Program-made: the position numbers and the translations under genes
Shown: in pieces, positions 7,533 through 15,591 of the stretch
Position numbering within the stretch: the stretch's first letter is position 1
How the letters are laid out: each line of letters opens with the position of its first letter
Assembly (NCBI GenBank): GCA_020026395.1
Contig: JAHHQM010000007.1
Location: 1 to 64,000 of the forward strand
DNA length: 64,000 bases
Source of the DNA: Alistipes sp.
GTDB taxonomy: Bacteria; Bacteroidota; Bacteroidia; Bacteroidales; Rikenellaceae
Reading direction: 5' to 3'
The notes under the pieces: generated by a model
The model's database searches: none
Told to the model about the DNA's origin: nothing
Seen by the model: the letters and a program-made list of their open reading frames with translations, nothing else

Positions 7533-7540
7533 TACATTTG
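7533..7540 (+). promoter_or_regulatory. -7 element of ruvA
   Basis: TACATTTG, exact TAnnTTTG, 28 nt before the ruvA start. No clear -33. Confidence 0.6.
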
Positions 7541-7568
7541 TCTCAATACTGACAAATTTTAAGGACAC

Positions 7569-8153
7569 ATGTATGAATACATTAGCGGCACGTTGGCGGA
7601 AGTTGCACCGACGTATGCCGTGGTCGATGCGGGCGGCGTGGGATACCATATCCACATCTCGCTGGAGACCTTTTCGAAGATCGAACACGAGACCCGCGTG
7701 AAGTTATATACGCATTACATCGTGCGTGAGGATGCGCAACTGCTGTACGGATTTGCCGAGAAAATCGAACGCGAATTGTTCCGCCTGTTGATCGGCGTGT
7801 CGGGTGTGGGCGGAAATACGGCACGCATGGTGCTTTCGACCTATTCGCCGCGCGATTTGCAGACGATCATCTCGACGGGGAACGCCCCCCTGCTGAAAAA
7901 CGTCAAGGGGCTGGGGCTGAAAACGGCGCAGAAGATCATCGTCGAGTTGAGCGGAAAATGTGTCACGCTCACCGAGGCCGCACCCAAAGAGGAGAGCGCC
8001 GTGACGAACGGCGTGGCGGACGAAGCCGTCGAGGCACTCGTCATGCTGGGATTCCCGAAGACGACGGCCGGGAAGGTTGTCTATAAGATCGTTAAGGACG
8101 AACCGCAGCTTTCGGTCGAGGAGGTGATCCGAGTGGCTCTGAAGAAGATTTAA
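7569..8153 (+). CDS. ruvA: Holliday junction branch-migration protein RuvA
   Basis: RuvA binds Holliday junctions and loads the RuvB motor during recombination repair. The 194-aa protein shows the N-terminal OB fold (MYEYISGTLAEVAPTYAVVDAGGVGYHI), the two helix-hairpin-helix elements (RLLIGVSGVGGNTARMVLS and LLKNVKGLGLKTAQKIIVEL) and the C-terminal domain III (DEAVEALVMLGFPKTTAGKVV) that contacts RuvB. Length is normal. ruvB is not in this window. The DUF2059 gene follows after 24 nt and may be cotranscribed. Confidence 0.97.
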   Translation: MYEYISGTLAEVAPTYAVVDAGGVGYHIHISLETFSKIEHETRVKLYTHYIVREDAQLLYGFAEKIERELFRLLIGVSGVGGNTARMVLSTYSPRDLQTIISTGNAPLLKNVKGLGLKTAQKIIVELSGKCVTLTEAAPKEESAVTNGVADEAVEALVMLGFPKTTAGKVVYKIVKDEPQLSVEEVIRVALKKI

Positions 8154-8177
8154 CTCATACTAAACTTTAAATAAGTG

Positions 8178-8600
8178 ATGAAAAAATTCGTTTTGGCAGC
8201 TATGCTGCTTTTCGGATGCCTCTTTACGCTGGAGGCATCGGCTCAGGCACAGAAGGGTGATGATGCGTACCGCAGCGTATTGGAGCAGTACATGGTGGCA
8301 AGCGGCAGCATGGCATCGTGCGACGCGATGTTGGATATGCTCTTCCAGAGTATGCCCCAATTGCCCGAGCCCAAGCTGCTGGAGATCCGCAAGAAAGCTA
8401 CGGCCAGTCTCATCGAGCAGCTGATGCCCGCCTACAAGCGTTACCTGTCGGTCGATGACCTGAAGGCCGCCATGGCTTTCTACGAGACCCCCGCAGGCCA
8501 GCGCATCCAGAAATCGCAGAAACCTCTGATGCAGGATGCCATGCAGGTCGGTCACAAGTTCGGCATGGAGTTGCAGAAGATGATCATGGAGGCCATGTAA
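8178..8600 (+). CDS. DUF2059-type secreted protein
   Basis: A 140-aa protein with a signal peptide (cleavage expected after about residue 22, near ASAQAQ). The rest is helical and matches the DUF2059 pattern: YLSVDDLKAAMAFYETPAGQRIQKSQKPLMQDAMQVG. The function of this family is not established. A GTG directly precedes the ATG; I use the ATG at 8178. It lies 24 nt after ruvA and before a strong terminator, so it probably rides on the ruvA transcript. Confidence 0.85.
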   Translation: MKKFVLAAMLLFGCLFTLEASAQAQKGDDAYRSVLEQYMVASGSMASCDAMLDMLFQSMPQLPEPKLLEIRKKATASLIEQLMPAYKRYLSVDDLKAAMAFYETPAGQRIQKSQKPLMQDAMQVGHKFGMELQKMIMEAM

Positions 8601-8626
8601 TTCTGCCCTCGGGAAACGAGCAATTT

Positions 8627-8669
8627 GCCCGAATCGGTTCGTTGTATTGAGAACTGATTCGGGCTTTTT
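8627..8669 (+). terminator. Intrinsic terminator after the DUF2059 gene
   Basis: GCCCGAATCGGTTC (8627-8640) pairs with GAACTGATTCGGGC (8651-8664), 14 bp with one mismatch, followed by five T. Confidence 0.88.
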
Positions 8670-8735
8670 CGTGGCATGGAGCGGGGATCGGGGTAAAAAA
8701 TCGGGCGAATGAGCGTGAAATTTGGATTGTTTTTG

Positions 8736-8743
8736 TAAATTTG
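8736..8743 (+). promoter_or_regulatory. -7 element of the FKBP-like lipoprotein pair
   Basis: TAAATTTG, exact TAnnTTTG. It lies across the TTG at 8741 that opens the reading frame, so the start is placed downstream. Confidence 0.6.
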
Positions 8744-8761
8744 CACGATAATATGCTGTCT

Positions 8762-9358
8762 ATGAAAAAAATTTGCATGCTTCTTTTGCTGCTGCCTTTC
8801 GTGTGGGCATGCGGTGACGACGAGGAGGATATCCTGCCCAACCAGCAGGACAAAATCGTCTCGTACCTCACCTCGAGCCACAATCCGCGACTGGTGGACG
8901 AGAAAGAGGTGGCGGAGGATTCCGAACAACCCTTCTATACGCCGTTTTTCGGATCGGCATTCCGCTACATCGACCAATATTACAACCCCGACCGCGTGAA
9001 TTGGAAGGAAGTCACCGCGAGCTCCAAAATCCGCCTCACGTACAGCATTTACCTTTTCGAGTTCCGCAACATTTCGGATCGCGACATGCCGCTTGCGACG
9101 AACGATCCCCAGTGGAAGGATCAGATGGAAGAGGAGGGACTGACGCCGGGTGTCGTAAGTTTCGAACCGGTCGAGGTCGATATGGCACACCCCCACATAC
9201 TAACGGGGCTGTATCATGCGTTAGTGGGGTGTCGCGAGGGTGATGTCGGCGAGGTCTACATGTGCTACAACATGGCCTACGGCAACGACGACTATTTCGC
9301 CGCAATCCCCAAGGAAAGCCCCGTGGCGGTCTTTTTTAAAGTAAACAGTGTGGAGTAA
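8762..9358 (+). CDS. FKBP-like lipoprotein
   Basis: A 198-aa protein with a signal peptide and lipobox-like Cys (LPFVWACGDDE). The C-terminal half follows the FKBP prolyl-isomerase pattern: strand RLTYSIYLFEF, then ILTGLYHALVGCREGDVGEVYMCYNMAYGND and IPKESPVAVFFKV. Compare the family pattern of gl..al.gmr.Gekw, aYG and IPp.spL.F. Several active-site aromatic residues are not conserved, so isomerase activity is uncertain. I chose ATG 8762 because upstream in-frame starts sit in or just after the promoter. It lies 16 nt before a second, larger FKBP-like lipoprotein gene, and the pair is closed by one terminator. Confidence 0.7.
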   Translation: MKKICMLLLLLPFVWACGDDEEDILPNQQDKIVSYLTSSHNPRLVDEKEVAEDSEQPFYTPFFGSAFRYIDQYYNPDRVNWKEVTASSKIRLTYSIYLFEFRNISDRDMPLATNDPQWKDQMEEEGLTPGVVSFEPVEVDMAHPHILTGLYHALVGCREGDVGEVYMCYNMAYGNDDYFAAIPKESPVAVFFKVNSVE

Positions 9359-9374
9359 AATACAACGAAAAGAT

Positions 9375-10949
9375 ATGAAAACGATCAAACGAACCCTCTT
9401 TGGGCTGTTCCTGGCGGGAGTACTGATGACCTCCTGCGCCAAGGACGTCGAGGAGAACATCAACCACTACGAGTCGATGTCGCTCAAAGCGTGGGTCAAT
9501 CAGAATAATCCCGATGTGGTCGGCAATTTCCGCGAGGTCGATTCGAAGGGTTCGGGGTATTATTTCGATATTCTCGATCCGGGCGATATCTCCGCAGAGT
9601 CGATTCCGATCGGCAAGAAGGATGTGTGGGTGCACTTCAAATACACGGCACGCGACCTGAACGGCAACATCGTCCTGACGCGTGATGCCCACAATGCCCG
9701 TCTGCTGAACACCTTCACCAAATACACGCACTACGTGCCTTATTTCCGTTTCGTGGGCGATGAGAACGTCGGTATGATGGAGGGTGCTTACCTGGCCATG
9801 CGCGATACGCTTACGATGAGCAAGGAGTATTTCGAGAAGTACCGCGACGAGCGCGGTTTCAATTCGGAGACCTACCGCCTGCGCATCGGATCGAAGGTGG
9901 TGCTTTACTGCCCGTCGATCCTCATCGGCAACAGCGTAAACGGATCGGGCGGTTACGAAGGTCAGACTTCGTTGTCGGCACAGCGTCCCGTGCGTGTCGA
10001 GATCGAGGTGTGCGATACGACGACCAACCCGTTGAAGGTCGAGGGTAACATCGTGGACAAGTTCTGCGAGGACAACGGCGGTTTGCAGATCTATACGAAG
10101 GAGGAGGACGGCGTGGACATTCCGACTGATCCCAACGATATTCACCACCCCTACAATCCGCAGTCGAAGCGTTGGGTGTCGGCATCCGATACGATCGCAC
10201 AGGTGTACATCAATCACCGCTACGATCCCCGAACCGACCGTTTCAACTACCCGAACCGCTATAACGTGGGTTTGGAGCCTTACAACGGCGAGGATCTGGA
10301 TCAGAAGATTGCCGATGTGCTGATGAAGCGTTTCCATAAGGACAGCGTATATATAGGTGCGGACAAACTCAAGGCCGACACGGTGAAGCTGGACGGCACT
10401 GCCAAGATCTGGTACATCGGCCGTTTCACCGACGGATTCATCTTCGATACGAACATCGACGAGGTGAAGGAACTCATCTACGGTAAGGACTTCCAGGAGG
10501 GTAAAGTGCTGGATTACACCCCGAAATCGGGCGGTCTGATCAAGGGCTTCTACTATGCCGTGCCGCAATTGAAATACGGTCAGTGGGCATCGTTCATCAC
10601 GGTATCGACGTTCGCCTATGGTGTGGCCGGTAAGCAGGGTATGACCTCGACCTCGTCGTCGGGCGGCATGACCAGCTACGACTATTTCAACTACCTGAAC
10701 TACATCAACAACTACTACGGCGGCGGCTATATGGGCGGCTATATGGATGGTTATTACGGTGGTTTCGGCGGCTTCGGCGGCGGTTACGGCTACGGCTATG
10801 GAGGCGGCTATTACGGCGATTACTACGGCGATTATTACGGCATGGGCGCGGGTAACCCCGCCACCACGGTGAAGACCGTGACGACCGAAATCCCGTCGTT
10901 CGAACCGTTGATCTTCCAATTCTACATCGAACCCCGACAAAAGAAATAG
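9375..10949 (+). CDS. Tandem FKBP-like lipoprotein with Gly/Tyr-rich insertion
   Basis: A 524-aa lipoprotein (lipobox LMTSC, Cys21) that appears to hold two FKBP-like domains. Domain 1 (about 79-215) has KKDVWVHFKYTARDLNG, MMEGAYLAM and RIGSKVVLYCPSILIGN. Domain 2 (about 335-520) is clearer: TAKIWYIGRFTDGFIFDTN, IKGFYYAVPQLKYGQWASFITV, STFAYG and IPSFEPLIFQFYI. Between AYG (414-416) and IPSFEPL (506 on), where FKBPs normally have a loop of a few residues, there are about 90 residues; 449-491 are almost only Gly and Tyr. The reading frame is intact and codons vary. Probably an outer-membrane or periplasmic folding factor. Start chosen at the Met opening the signal peptide. Confidence 0.75.
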   Translation: MKTIKRTLFGLFLAGVLMTSCAKDVEENINHYESMSLKAWVNQNNPDVVGNFREVDSKGSGYYFDILDPGDISAESIPIGKKDVWVHFKYTARDLNGNIVLTRDAHNARLLNTFTKYTHYVPYFRFVGDENVGMMEGAYLAMRDTLTMSKEYFEKYRDERGFNSETYRLRIGSKVVLYCPSILIGNSVNGSGGYEGQTSLSAQRPVRVEIEVCDTTTNPLKVEGNIVDKFCEDNGGLQIYTKEEDGVDIPTDPNDIHHPYNPQSKRWVSASDTIAQVYINHRYDPRTDRFNYPNRYNVGLEPYNGEDLDQKIADVLMKRFHKDSVYIGADKLKADTVKLDGTAKIWYIGRFTDGFIFDTNIDEVKELIYGKDFQEGKVLDYTPKSGGLIKGFYYAVPQLKYGQWASFITVSTFAYGVAGKQGMTSTSSSGGMTSYDYFNYLNYINNYYGGGYMGGYMDGYYGGFGGFGGGYGYGYGGGYYGDYYGDYYGMGAGNPATTVKTVTTEIPSFEPLIFQFYIEPRQKK

Positions 10950-10972
10950 GCGGTTTTTCCCGCAAACGATTA

Positions 10973-11009
10973 AAAGGCGATTCTCTCTTTGAGGATCGCC
11001 TTTATTTTT
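10973..11009 (+). terminator. Intrinsic terminator after the FKBP-like pair
   Basis: AAAGGCGATTCTC pairs with GAGGATCGCCTTT (one mismatch) around TCTTT, followed by ATTTTT. Confidence 0.85.
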
Positions 11010-11321
11010 GCCCGCACGATCGTCGTTTATGAACAAAACCCCGCGGGAAAAAGTTCCGAAAAGGCGGTTTTTTCCCGAATACGGGTTTTCGGACGGAGCG
11101 GGTACCGGAGCAGGTAAAGATTTGTTATGCGTCGGAAATCGGTGTTAAAACCTCACTGATAGGGGGTTGGATTGTGCGGCGTGTCGGAACGGGCTGTGTT
11201 TTTTACCATTTGGCCGAAAAATTGTTACTCCCGGAAGTGAATTATTTCGGGTTTAATTTTGATATGTCAAATTATATGCTTAATTTAGTTCTCAGAAATT
11301 CCAACTTAAAACACAGTCGAT
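11010..11321. other. Intergenic region upstream of the small HTH gene
   Basis: No gene seen. A copy of GGCGGTTTTTTCCCG near 11063 resembles GGCGGTTTTTCCCGC at 10949-10963. A TAnnTTTG element lies at 11254-11261. The rest shows nothing I can interpret. Confidence 0.5.
11254..11261 (+). promoter_or_regulatory. -7 element of the small HTH gene
   Basis: TAATTTTG, exact TAnnTTTG, 60 nt before the ATG. No -33 TTG at the usual distance. Confidence 0.5.
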
Positions 11322-11567
11322 ATGATTATTACTTTTAATGAATTGCGTCGAATTAAAGACAAATTACCGAGCGGAAGCTCGCAACGCATTGCAGATGAGT
11401 TAGGAATCGATGCCGATACCGTTCGTAACTATTTCGGTGGTCAGCATGACGATGCTAAAGAGTGTGTCGGTGTTCATTTCGAACCGGGACCCGACGGCGG
11501 TATGGTTACGTTGGATGACACCAGGATTCTTGATGTTGCAATGCGTATTCTGAGTGAACAGAAATAA
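11322..11567 (+). CDS. Small HTH protein, conserved in Bacteroidales (by recall)
   Basis: An 81-aa protein starting MIITFNELRRIKDKLPSGS. Residues 20-40 (SQRIADELGIDADTVRNYFGG) look like a compact helix-turn-helix of the kind seen in small DNA-binding proteins. The C-terminal half (GGMVTLDDTRILDVAMRILSEQK) resembles a short dimerisation segment. No signal or membrane segment. I recall similar proteins of about 75-80 aa throughout Bacteroidales, where no function is established. It is monocistronic, with its own promoter and a 3' tail of small hairpins ending in a terminator. The base composition is less GC-rich than its neighbours. Confidence 0.8.
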   Translation: MIITFNELRRIKDKLPSGSSQRIADELGIDADTVRNYFGGQHDDAKECVGVHFEPGPDGGMVTLDDTRILDVAMRILSEQK

Positions 11568-11607
11568 AATCACAAACCCCAAACGTAGCATTTGAAAAAA
11601 TGTGAAG

Positions 11608-11689
11608 GTCTTTTAAGACGCATCCCCTTCTGAAGGGGTCAAATCACGGATAAAGCGTAGTGGCAGATCGCATCTGCCGCTACGTTTTT
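11608..11689 (+). terminator. Structured 3' tail and terminator of the small HTH gene
   Basis: Three hairpins in a row: GTCTT/AAGAC (11608-11619), CCCCTT/AAGGGG (11624-11638), then the terminator CGTAGTGGCAGAT (11656-11668) paired with ATCTGCCGCTACG (11672-11684) and five T. The tail between stop and terminator is about 88 nt. Confidence 0.75.
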
Positions 11690-12005
11690 GTTTTTCGGCG
11701 AAGGCAAGGCAAAAACCCCGCAAAAGTGAAAATTTTCGGGCGTCACATCGCGCGATATTAAAATTTTAAACAACCCTTCTCCACCCTCGCATTCTTGTTA
11801 AGTTTTTGAAAACGAGCCCCGCACATCCCATTCCGCCCGCGATCGGCGAAAAACGGCATTCGGGGGCAAATATCGACTCTTTTTTCGGAATAAGCGGTTA
11901 ATTTTAATCGGTGTTTCGACGTTTTTTCATTCTTTTTGATTATCTTTGCGTGCTATTGAGCATGAACAAAATCAAATAAACAATAATAAATTTTTTTTAA
12001 CTCAA
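11690..12005. other. Intergenic region upstream of secDF
   Basis: No gene seen. The last 65 nt hold the secDF promoter and an A/T-rich leader. The 250 nt before it are mixed sequence with short GCGCGC and CGATCGGCG palindromes but no extended structure that I could find. Confidence 0.5.
11941..11948 (+). promoter_or_regulatory. -7 element of secDF
   Basis: TATCTTTG, exact TAnnTTTG, followed by GCG. It overlaps the TTG at 11946 that opens the reading frame, so the ATG at 12006 is the likely start. Confidence 0.6.
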
Positions 12006-14999
12006 ATGCAAAGTAAAGGCTTTATTAAACTCATCGCGGGTTTGTTGATTCTCGCATGTGTTTATCAGCTCTCGTTTACGTTCAAAACACGTAGCGTAGA
12101 GAAGAAGGCGGCCGAGTATGCCGCGCAGTTCCCCCAAGACACGACAGCCGAGCGCCACTACCTCGACTCGATGATGAAGGAGACGGTTTACAATTTGGGA
12201 TTCACCTCCTTCACCTACAAGATGTGTAAGGAGAAGGAATTGAACCTCGGTCTTGACCTGAAGGGCGGTATGAACGTCATGCTGGAAGTTCAGGTTGAGG
12301 ATGTGATCAAGGCTCTGGCCGGTGACAACGTCAAAGATCCCGTATTCCAGGAGACCATCGCCGAGGTCGAGAAGATGAAATCCAACAATTTCGTGGATGA
12401 CTTCGTCAAGGTTTGGGCCGAGAAGAGCAACGGCCGTTCGTTGTCGTCGCTGTTCGTAAATCCCGATCGCCGCGACATCACGCTCGATACGCCGGATGAC
12501 AAGGTTGCCAAGATCCTCGAAGAGGACGTCGAGAAGGCTATCGCCGCTTCGTTTAACGTATTGCGCAGCCGTATCGATAACTTCGGTGTAACGCAGCCCA
12601 ATATCCTCCGCCTGCCGAACTCGAACCGTATTCTGGTTGAGTTGCCGGGTGTCAAGGAGCCGGATCGTGTACGTGACCTGTTGAAGGGTACCGCATCGCT
12701 GGAATTCTGGACGACTTACACCATCAACGAGCTGATGAATTCGCTGACGCAGGCCGACGCCGTGGTTCGCCGCGAGCTGCTTGCACAGCAGAAGCACGAA
12801 GCTAAAGAGGCCACAGAGGAAGCTCCCGCAGAGGAGAAAGCCGAGGCTCAGACCCTGGCCGACAAGGTTGCCGAGACCGAGCAGCCCGAAGAGATCGCCG
12901 AGGGCGACTCGTACAACTCGGAGGAGCACCCCTTGTTCTCGGTGCTGGATCCCCGTTACGGTGGCGGTGCTGCCGTAGGTGCTGCCTACAAGGCTGACAT
13001 GGCTACCGTTGACAAATATATGGCAATGCCCGCTGTTCGCGCCCTGTTCCCCGCTGACGTAGAGTTCAAGTGGAGCAACAAAGCCGAGGATCAGTTGGAC
13101 GGCCGTTTCCAGTTGTATGCAATCCGCATCACCACTCCCGATAAGAAAGCTCCCCTGGACGGTTCGTTCGTAACCGACGCTTCGGAGCAGTATCAGCAGC
13201 ACGGTGCACAGGCCGAGGTCTCGATGACGATGAACTCGGAGGGTGCACAGCGTTGGGCTCGTCTGACGGGTGAGAATGTCGGCAAGCACATCGCCATCGT
13301 TCTGGATGGTCGCGTTTGCTCGGCTCCCGTTGTAAACGGCAAGATCGACAAGGGCGTTTCGCAGATCACCGGTAACTTCACCATTCAGGAGGCCAAGGAC
13401 TTGGCCAACATCCTCGTTTCGGGTAAGATCCCCGCTCCCGCAACCATCGTTCACGATACGGTTGTCGGTCCTTCTCTGGGTCAGGAGTCTATTAACGCCG
13501 GTTTGTTCTCGTTCATCGTTGCGTTCATCCTCGTACTGCTGTACATGGGTCTGTTCTATAAGAGCGCAGGTTGGATGGCCGATATCGCACTGCTGTTGAA
13601 CGTATTCCTTCTGATGGGTGTACTCGTATCGTTCGGTGCCGTGCTGACCCTGCCGGGTATCGCGGGTATCGTACTGACGATGGGTATGGCTGTGGATGCC
13701 AACGTCATCATCTACGAGCGTATCAAGGAGGAGCTGCGTGGCGGTAAGGGCTTGTCGCTCGCCATCACCGAAGGTTTCTCGAAGGCTTATTCGGCCATCA
13801 TCGACGGTAACCTTACCACCATCATCACCGGTATCGTGCTGTTCGTATTCGGTACGGGTCCGGTTCAGGGTTTTGCCACTACGTTGATCATCGGTATCAT
13901 CACTTCGCTGTTCAGTGCAATCTTCATCACCCGTCTGATGATCGAGTGGGGTGTTGCCAAGTTCGGTCACATCACCTTCTCGAGATCGTGGTCGGAGCGT
14001 TTCCTGTCGAACACCAATGTAGACTTCCTGAGCAAGCGTAAGATTTCGTACATCGTGGCTGCTGCCATCATCGCCGTTTCGTGCCTCTCGTTCGCCGTTC
14101 GTGGTTTGAACAAGGGTACCGAGTTCACCGGTGGTCGTGCTTATGTCATCCGTTTCGACAAGGAGGTTCTGGCCGAGGATGTACGTTCGCGCGTGGAGAA
14201 GGCCTTCACTGAGAAAGCCGATGCCGATGCTGCTTCGATCAGTACTTCGGTAACGCAGTTCGGTAACGCCAACCAGATGCGTGTCGTAACCCAGTACAAG
14301 TTCGACGATACGTCGGAGGAGGCCACCAAGGAGATTCAGTCGATTCTCTACGAGTCGTTGAAGGATCTCTATCAGGAGCCGCTTTCGTTTTCGGACTTCA
14401 TAAATACGCAGAACAACATCAACGGTATCACCACTTCGGATAAGATCGGTCCTTCGATCGCTCACGATATGACGATGAACGCCATCTACTCGATCCTCTT
14501 CTCGCTGCTGGCAATCGGTTTGTACATCACCTTCCGATTCAAGTACTGGCAGTGGGCTTCGGGTGCAACGCTTGCACTGGCCTTCAACGCCCTGTTGGTA
14601 ATCGGTCTGTTCTCGTTGCTCTACGGTATCGTTCCCTTCAACCTGGAGGTCAACCAGGCATTCATCGCCGCCATCCTGACCATCATCGGTTATGCGATTA
14701 ACGATACGGTGGTTGTCTTCGACCGTATCCGTGAGTACATGGGGCTGTATCCCAAACGTGCTTTCAAGGAGAACGTAAACAACGCAATCAACTCGACCTT
14801 GTCGCGTACCATCAACACTTCGGGTACGACGTTGGTTACCTTGCTTGCCATCTTCTTCTTCGGTGGTGAGACCATCCGTGGTTTCGTGTTCGCCCTGACG
14901 ATCGGTGTCGTAGTCGGTACGGCTGCCACCATCTTCATCGCAACCCCCATCGCTTACGATCTGATGAAGAACCGTATGGAGAAAGGCTTGAAGAAGTAA
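12006..14999 (+). CDS. secDF: Fused protein translocase subunit SecDF
   Basis: SecDF uses the proton gradient to pull proteins out of the Sec channel on the periplasmic side. The 997-aa protein joins SecD and SecF in one chain, as is usual in Bacteroidota. The SecD part has TM1 (about 7-24), the LGLDLKGGMNVMLEV motif (about 74-88), a large periplasmic region and ANVIIYERIKEELRGGK. The SecF part begins about residue 660 (SKRKISYIVAAAI) with NKGTEFTGGRAY and later NDTVVVFDRIREY. An acidic Ala/Glu-rich insert (about 265-305) interrupts the periplasmic region. Start chosen at ATG 12006, since the earlier frame start lies in the promoter. Monocistronic, ended by a 17-bp hairpin. Confidence 0.95.
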   Translation: MQSKGFIKLIAGLLILACVYQLSFTFKTRSVEKKAAEYAAQFPQDTTAERHYLDSMMKETVYNLGFTSFTYKMCKEKELNLGLDLKGGMNVMLEVQVEDVIKALAGDNVKDPVFQETIAEVEKMKSNNFVDDFVKVWAEKSNGRSLSSLFVNPDRRDITLDTPDDKVAKILEEDVEKAIAASFNVLRSRIDNFGVTQPNILRLPNSNRILVELPGVKEPDRVRDLLKGTASLEFWTTYTINELMNSLTQADAVVRRELLAQQKHEAKEATEEAPAEEKAEAQTLADKVAETEQPEEIAEGDSYNSEEHPLFSVLDPRYGGGAAVGAAYKADMATVDKYMAMPAVRALFPADVEFKWSNKAEDQLDGRFQLYAIRITTPDKKAPLDGSFVTDASEQYQQHGAQAEVSMTMNSEGAQRWARLTGENVGKHIAIVLDGRVCSAPVVNGKIDKGVSQITGNFTIQEAKDLANILVSGKIPAPATIVHDTVVGPSLGQESINAGLFSFIVAFILVLLYMGLFYKSAGWMADIALLLNVFLLMGVLVSFGAVLTLPGIAGIVLTMGMAVDANVIIYERIKEELRGGKGLSLAITEGFSKAYSAIIDGNLTTIITGIVLFVFGTGPVQGFATTLIIGIITSLFSAIFITRLMIEWGVAKFGHITFSRSWSERFLSNTNVDFLSKRKISYIVAAAIIAVSCLSFAVRGLNKGTEFTGGRAYVIRFDKEVLAEDVRSRVEKAFTEKADADAASISTSVTQFGNANQMRVVTQYKFDDTSEEATKEIQSILYESLKDLYQEPLSFSDFINTQNNINGITTSDKIGPSIAHDMTMNAIYSILFSLLAIGLYITFRFKYWQWASGATLALAFNALLVIGLFSLLYGIVPFNLEVNQAFIAAILTIIGYAINDTVVVFDRIREYMGLYPKRAFKENVNNAINSTLSRTINTSGTTLVTLLAIFFFGGETIRGFVFALTIGVVVGTAATIFIATPIAYDLMKNRMEKGLKK

Positions 15000-15021
15000 T
15001 TCTTTCAAAGACATACATCCG

Positions 15022-15065
15022 AATAAAATGGATTGCCGTGTTGCGGCAATCCATTTTATTTTTTA
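15022..15065 (+). terminator. Intrinsic terminator of secDF, overlapping the next promoter
   Basis: A perfect 17-bp stem, 15022-15038 with 15044-15060, around the loop TGTTG. It is followed by T-rich sequence that runs directly into the next -7 element. The A-rich 5' arm would also serve as a terminator on the minus strand. Confidence 0.9.
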
Positions 15066-15071
15066 TCTTTG
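15041..15071 (+). promoter_or_regulatory. Promoter of the coaE-folP-lolD operon nested in the secDF terminator
   Basis: TTG at 15041-15043 lies in the loop of the secDF terminator, and TATCTTTG at 15064-15071 follows after 20 nt. Consensus match and spacing equal those of the gyrA and GNAT promoters. Confidence 0.7.
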
Positions 15072-15080
15072 TCGAAAGAT

Positions 15081-15548
15081 ATGCTCAAAAAGACTATGGA
15101 AAAGATGCTCAAATGGTTGCGACATTCCGTATCGCCGATTTTCTTGGCACTGCTTGTCGCGTCGTTTATGTTGTGGTACATTGCCAAACTGAACTATACC
15201 TATACGACCGAACAGGTCATGAAAGTACAGCTCGATGACCGTGAATTTGAGGTACAGTGTGTGGTCGAGGGACTGGGTACGACTCTTTTCAAGTATCAGG
15301 TCTATATGGACAAACACCTCACGCTGCCTTCGGGTAAGATCGCGTATCGGGTGGTGGACCTCGAGGCACGCAAGGACGAGCCGCGCGTAGCGAAACTTCC
15401 CGCCGACCGCGAATGGGTCGAGTTGGATCCGCAGGCCATCAAGGAGGCGATTTCGGTGCAGTGCAGCGACATCAAGATTTTGTCGGTCGAGGCACCGATC
15501 ATCGAGAAACCGGCACCCGGGGAGGTGAAGGAAGAGCAGAAGAAGTAA
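15081..15548 (+). CDS. YbbR-like membrane-anchored protein
   Basis: A 155-aa protein with one N-terminal membrane segment (about 15-30: SVSPIFLALLVASFMLWYIAKL) followed by YTYTTEQVMKV, a start typical of Bacteroidota YbbR-like proteins encoded just before coaE. The rest would lie in the periplasm. It is about half the usual length of YbbR-like proteins, so it probably carries a single YbbR-type domain. YbbR (CdaR) partners with CdaA in other phyla; cdaA is at the left of this window but not linked. I chose ATG 15081, directly after the promoter. It is the first gene of a six-gene operon. Confidence 0.6.
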   Translation: MLKKTMEKMLKWLRHSVSPIFLALLVASFMLWYIAKLNYTYTTEQVMKVQLDDREFEVQCVVEGLGTTLFKYQVYMDKHLTLPSGKIAYRVVDLEARKDEPRVAKLPADREWVELDPQAIKEAISVQCSDIKILSVEAPIIEKPAPGEVKEEQKK

Positions 15549-15591
15549 AATCCGAAAAACAAAAAAGCACTGCAAAGAGCAAATTTCAACA

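Noticed and set aside
10700..10850. Gly/Tyr codon-rich stretch as a separate repeat element or sign of a broken gene.
   Set aside because: The frame continues into a well-conserved FKBP end (IPSFEPLIFQFYI), so it is an insertion within one protein.
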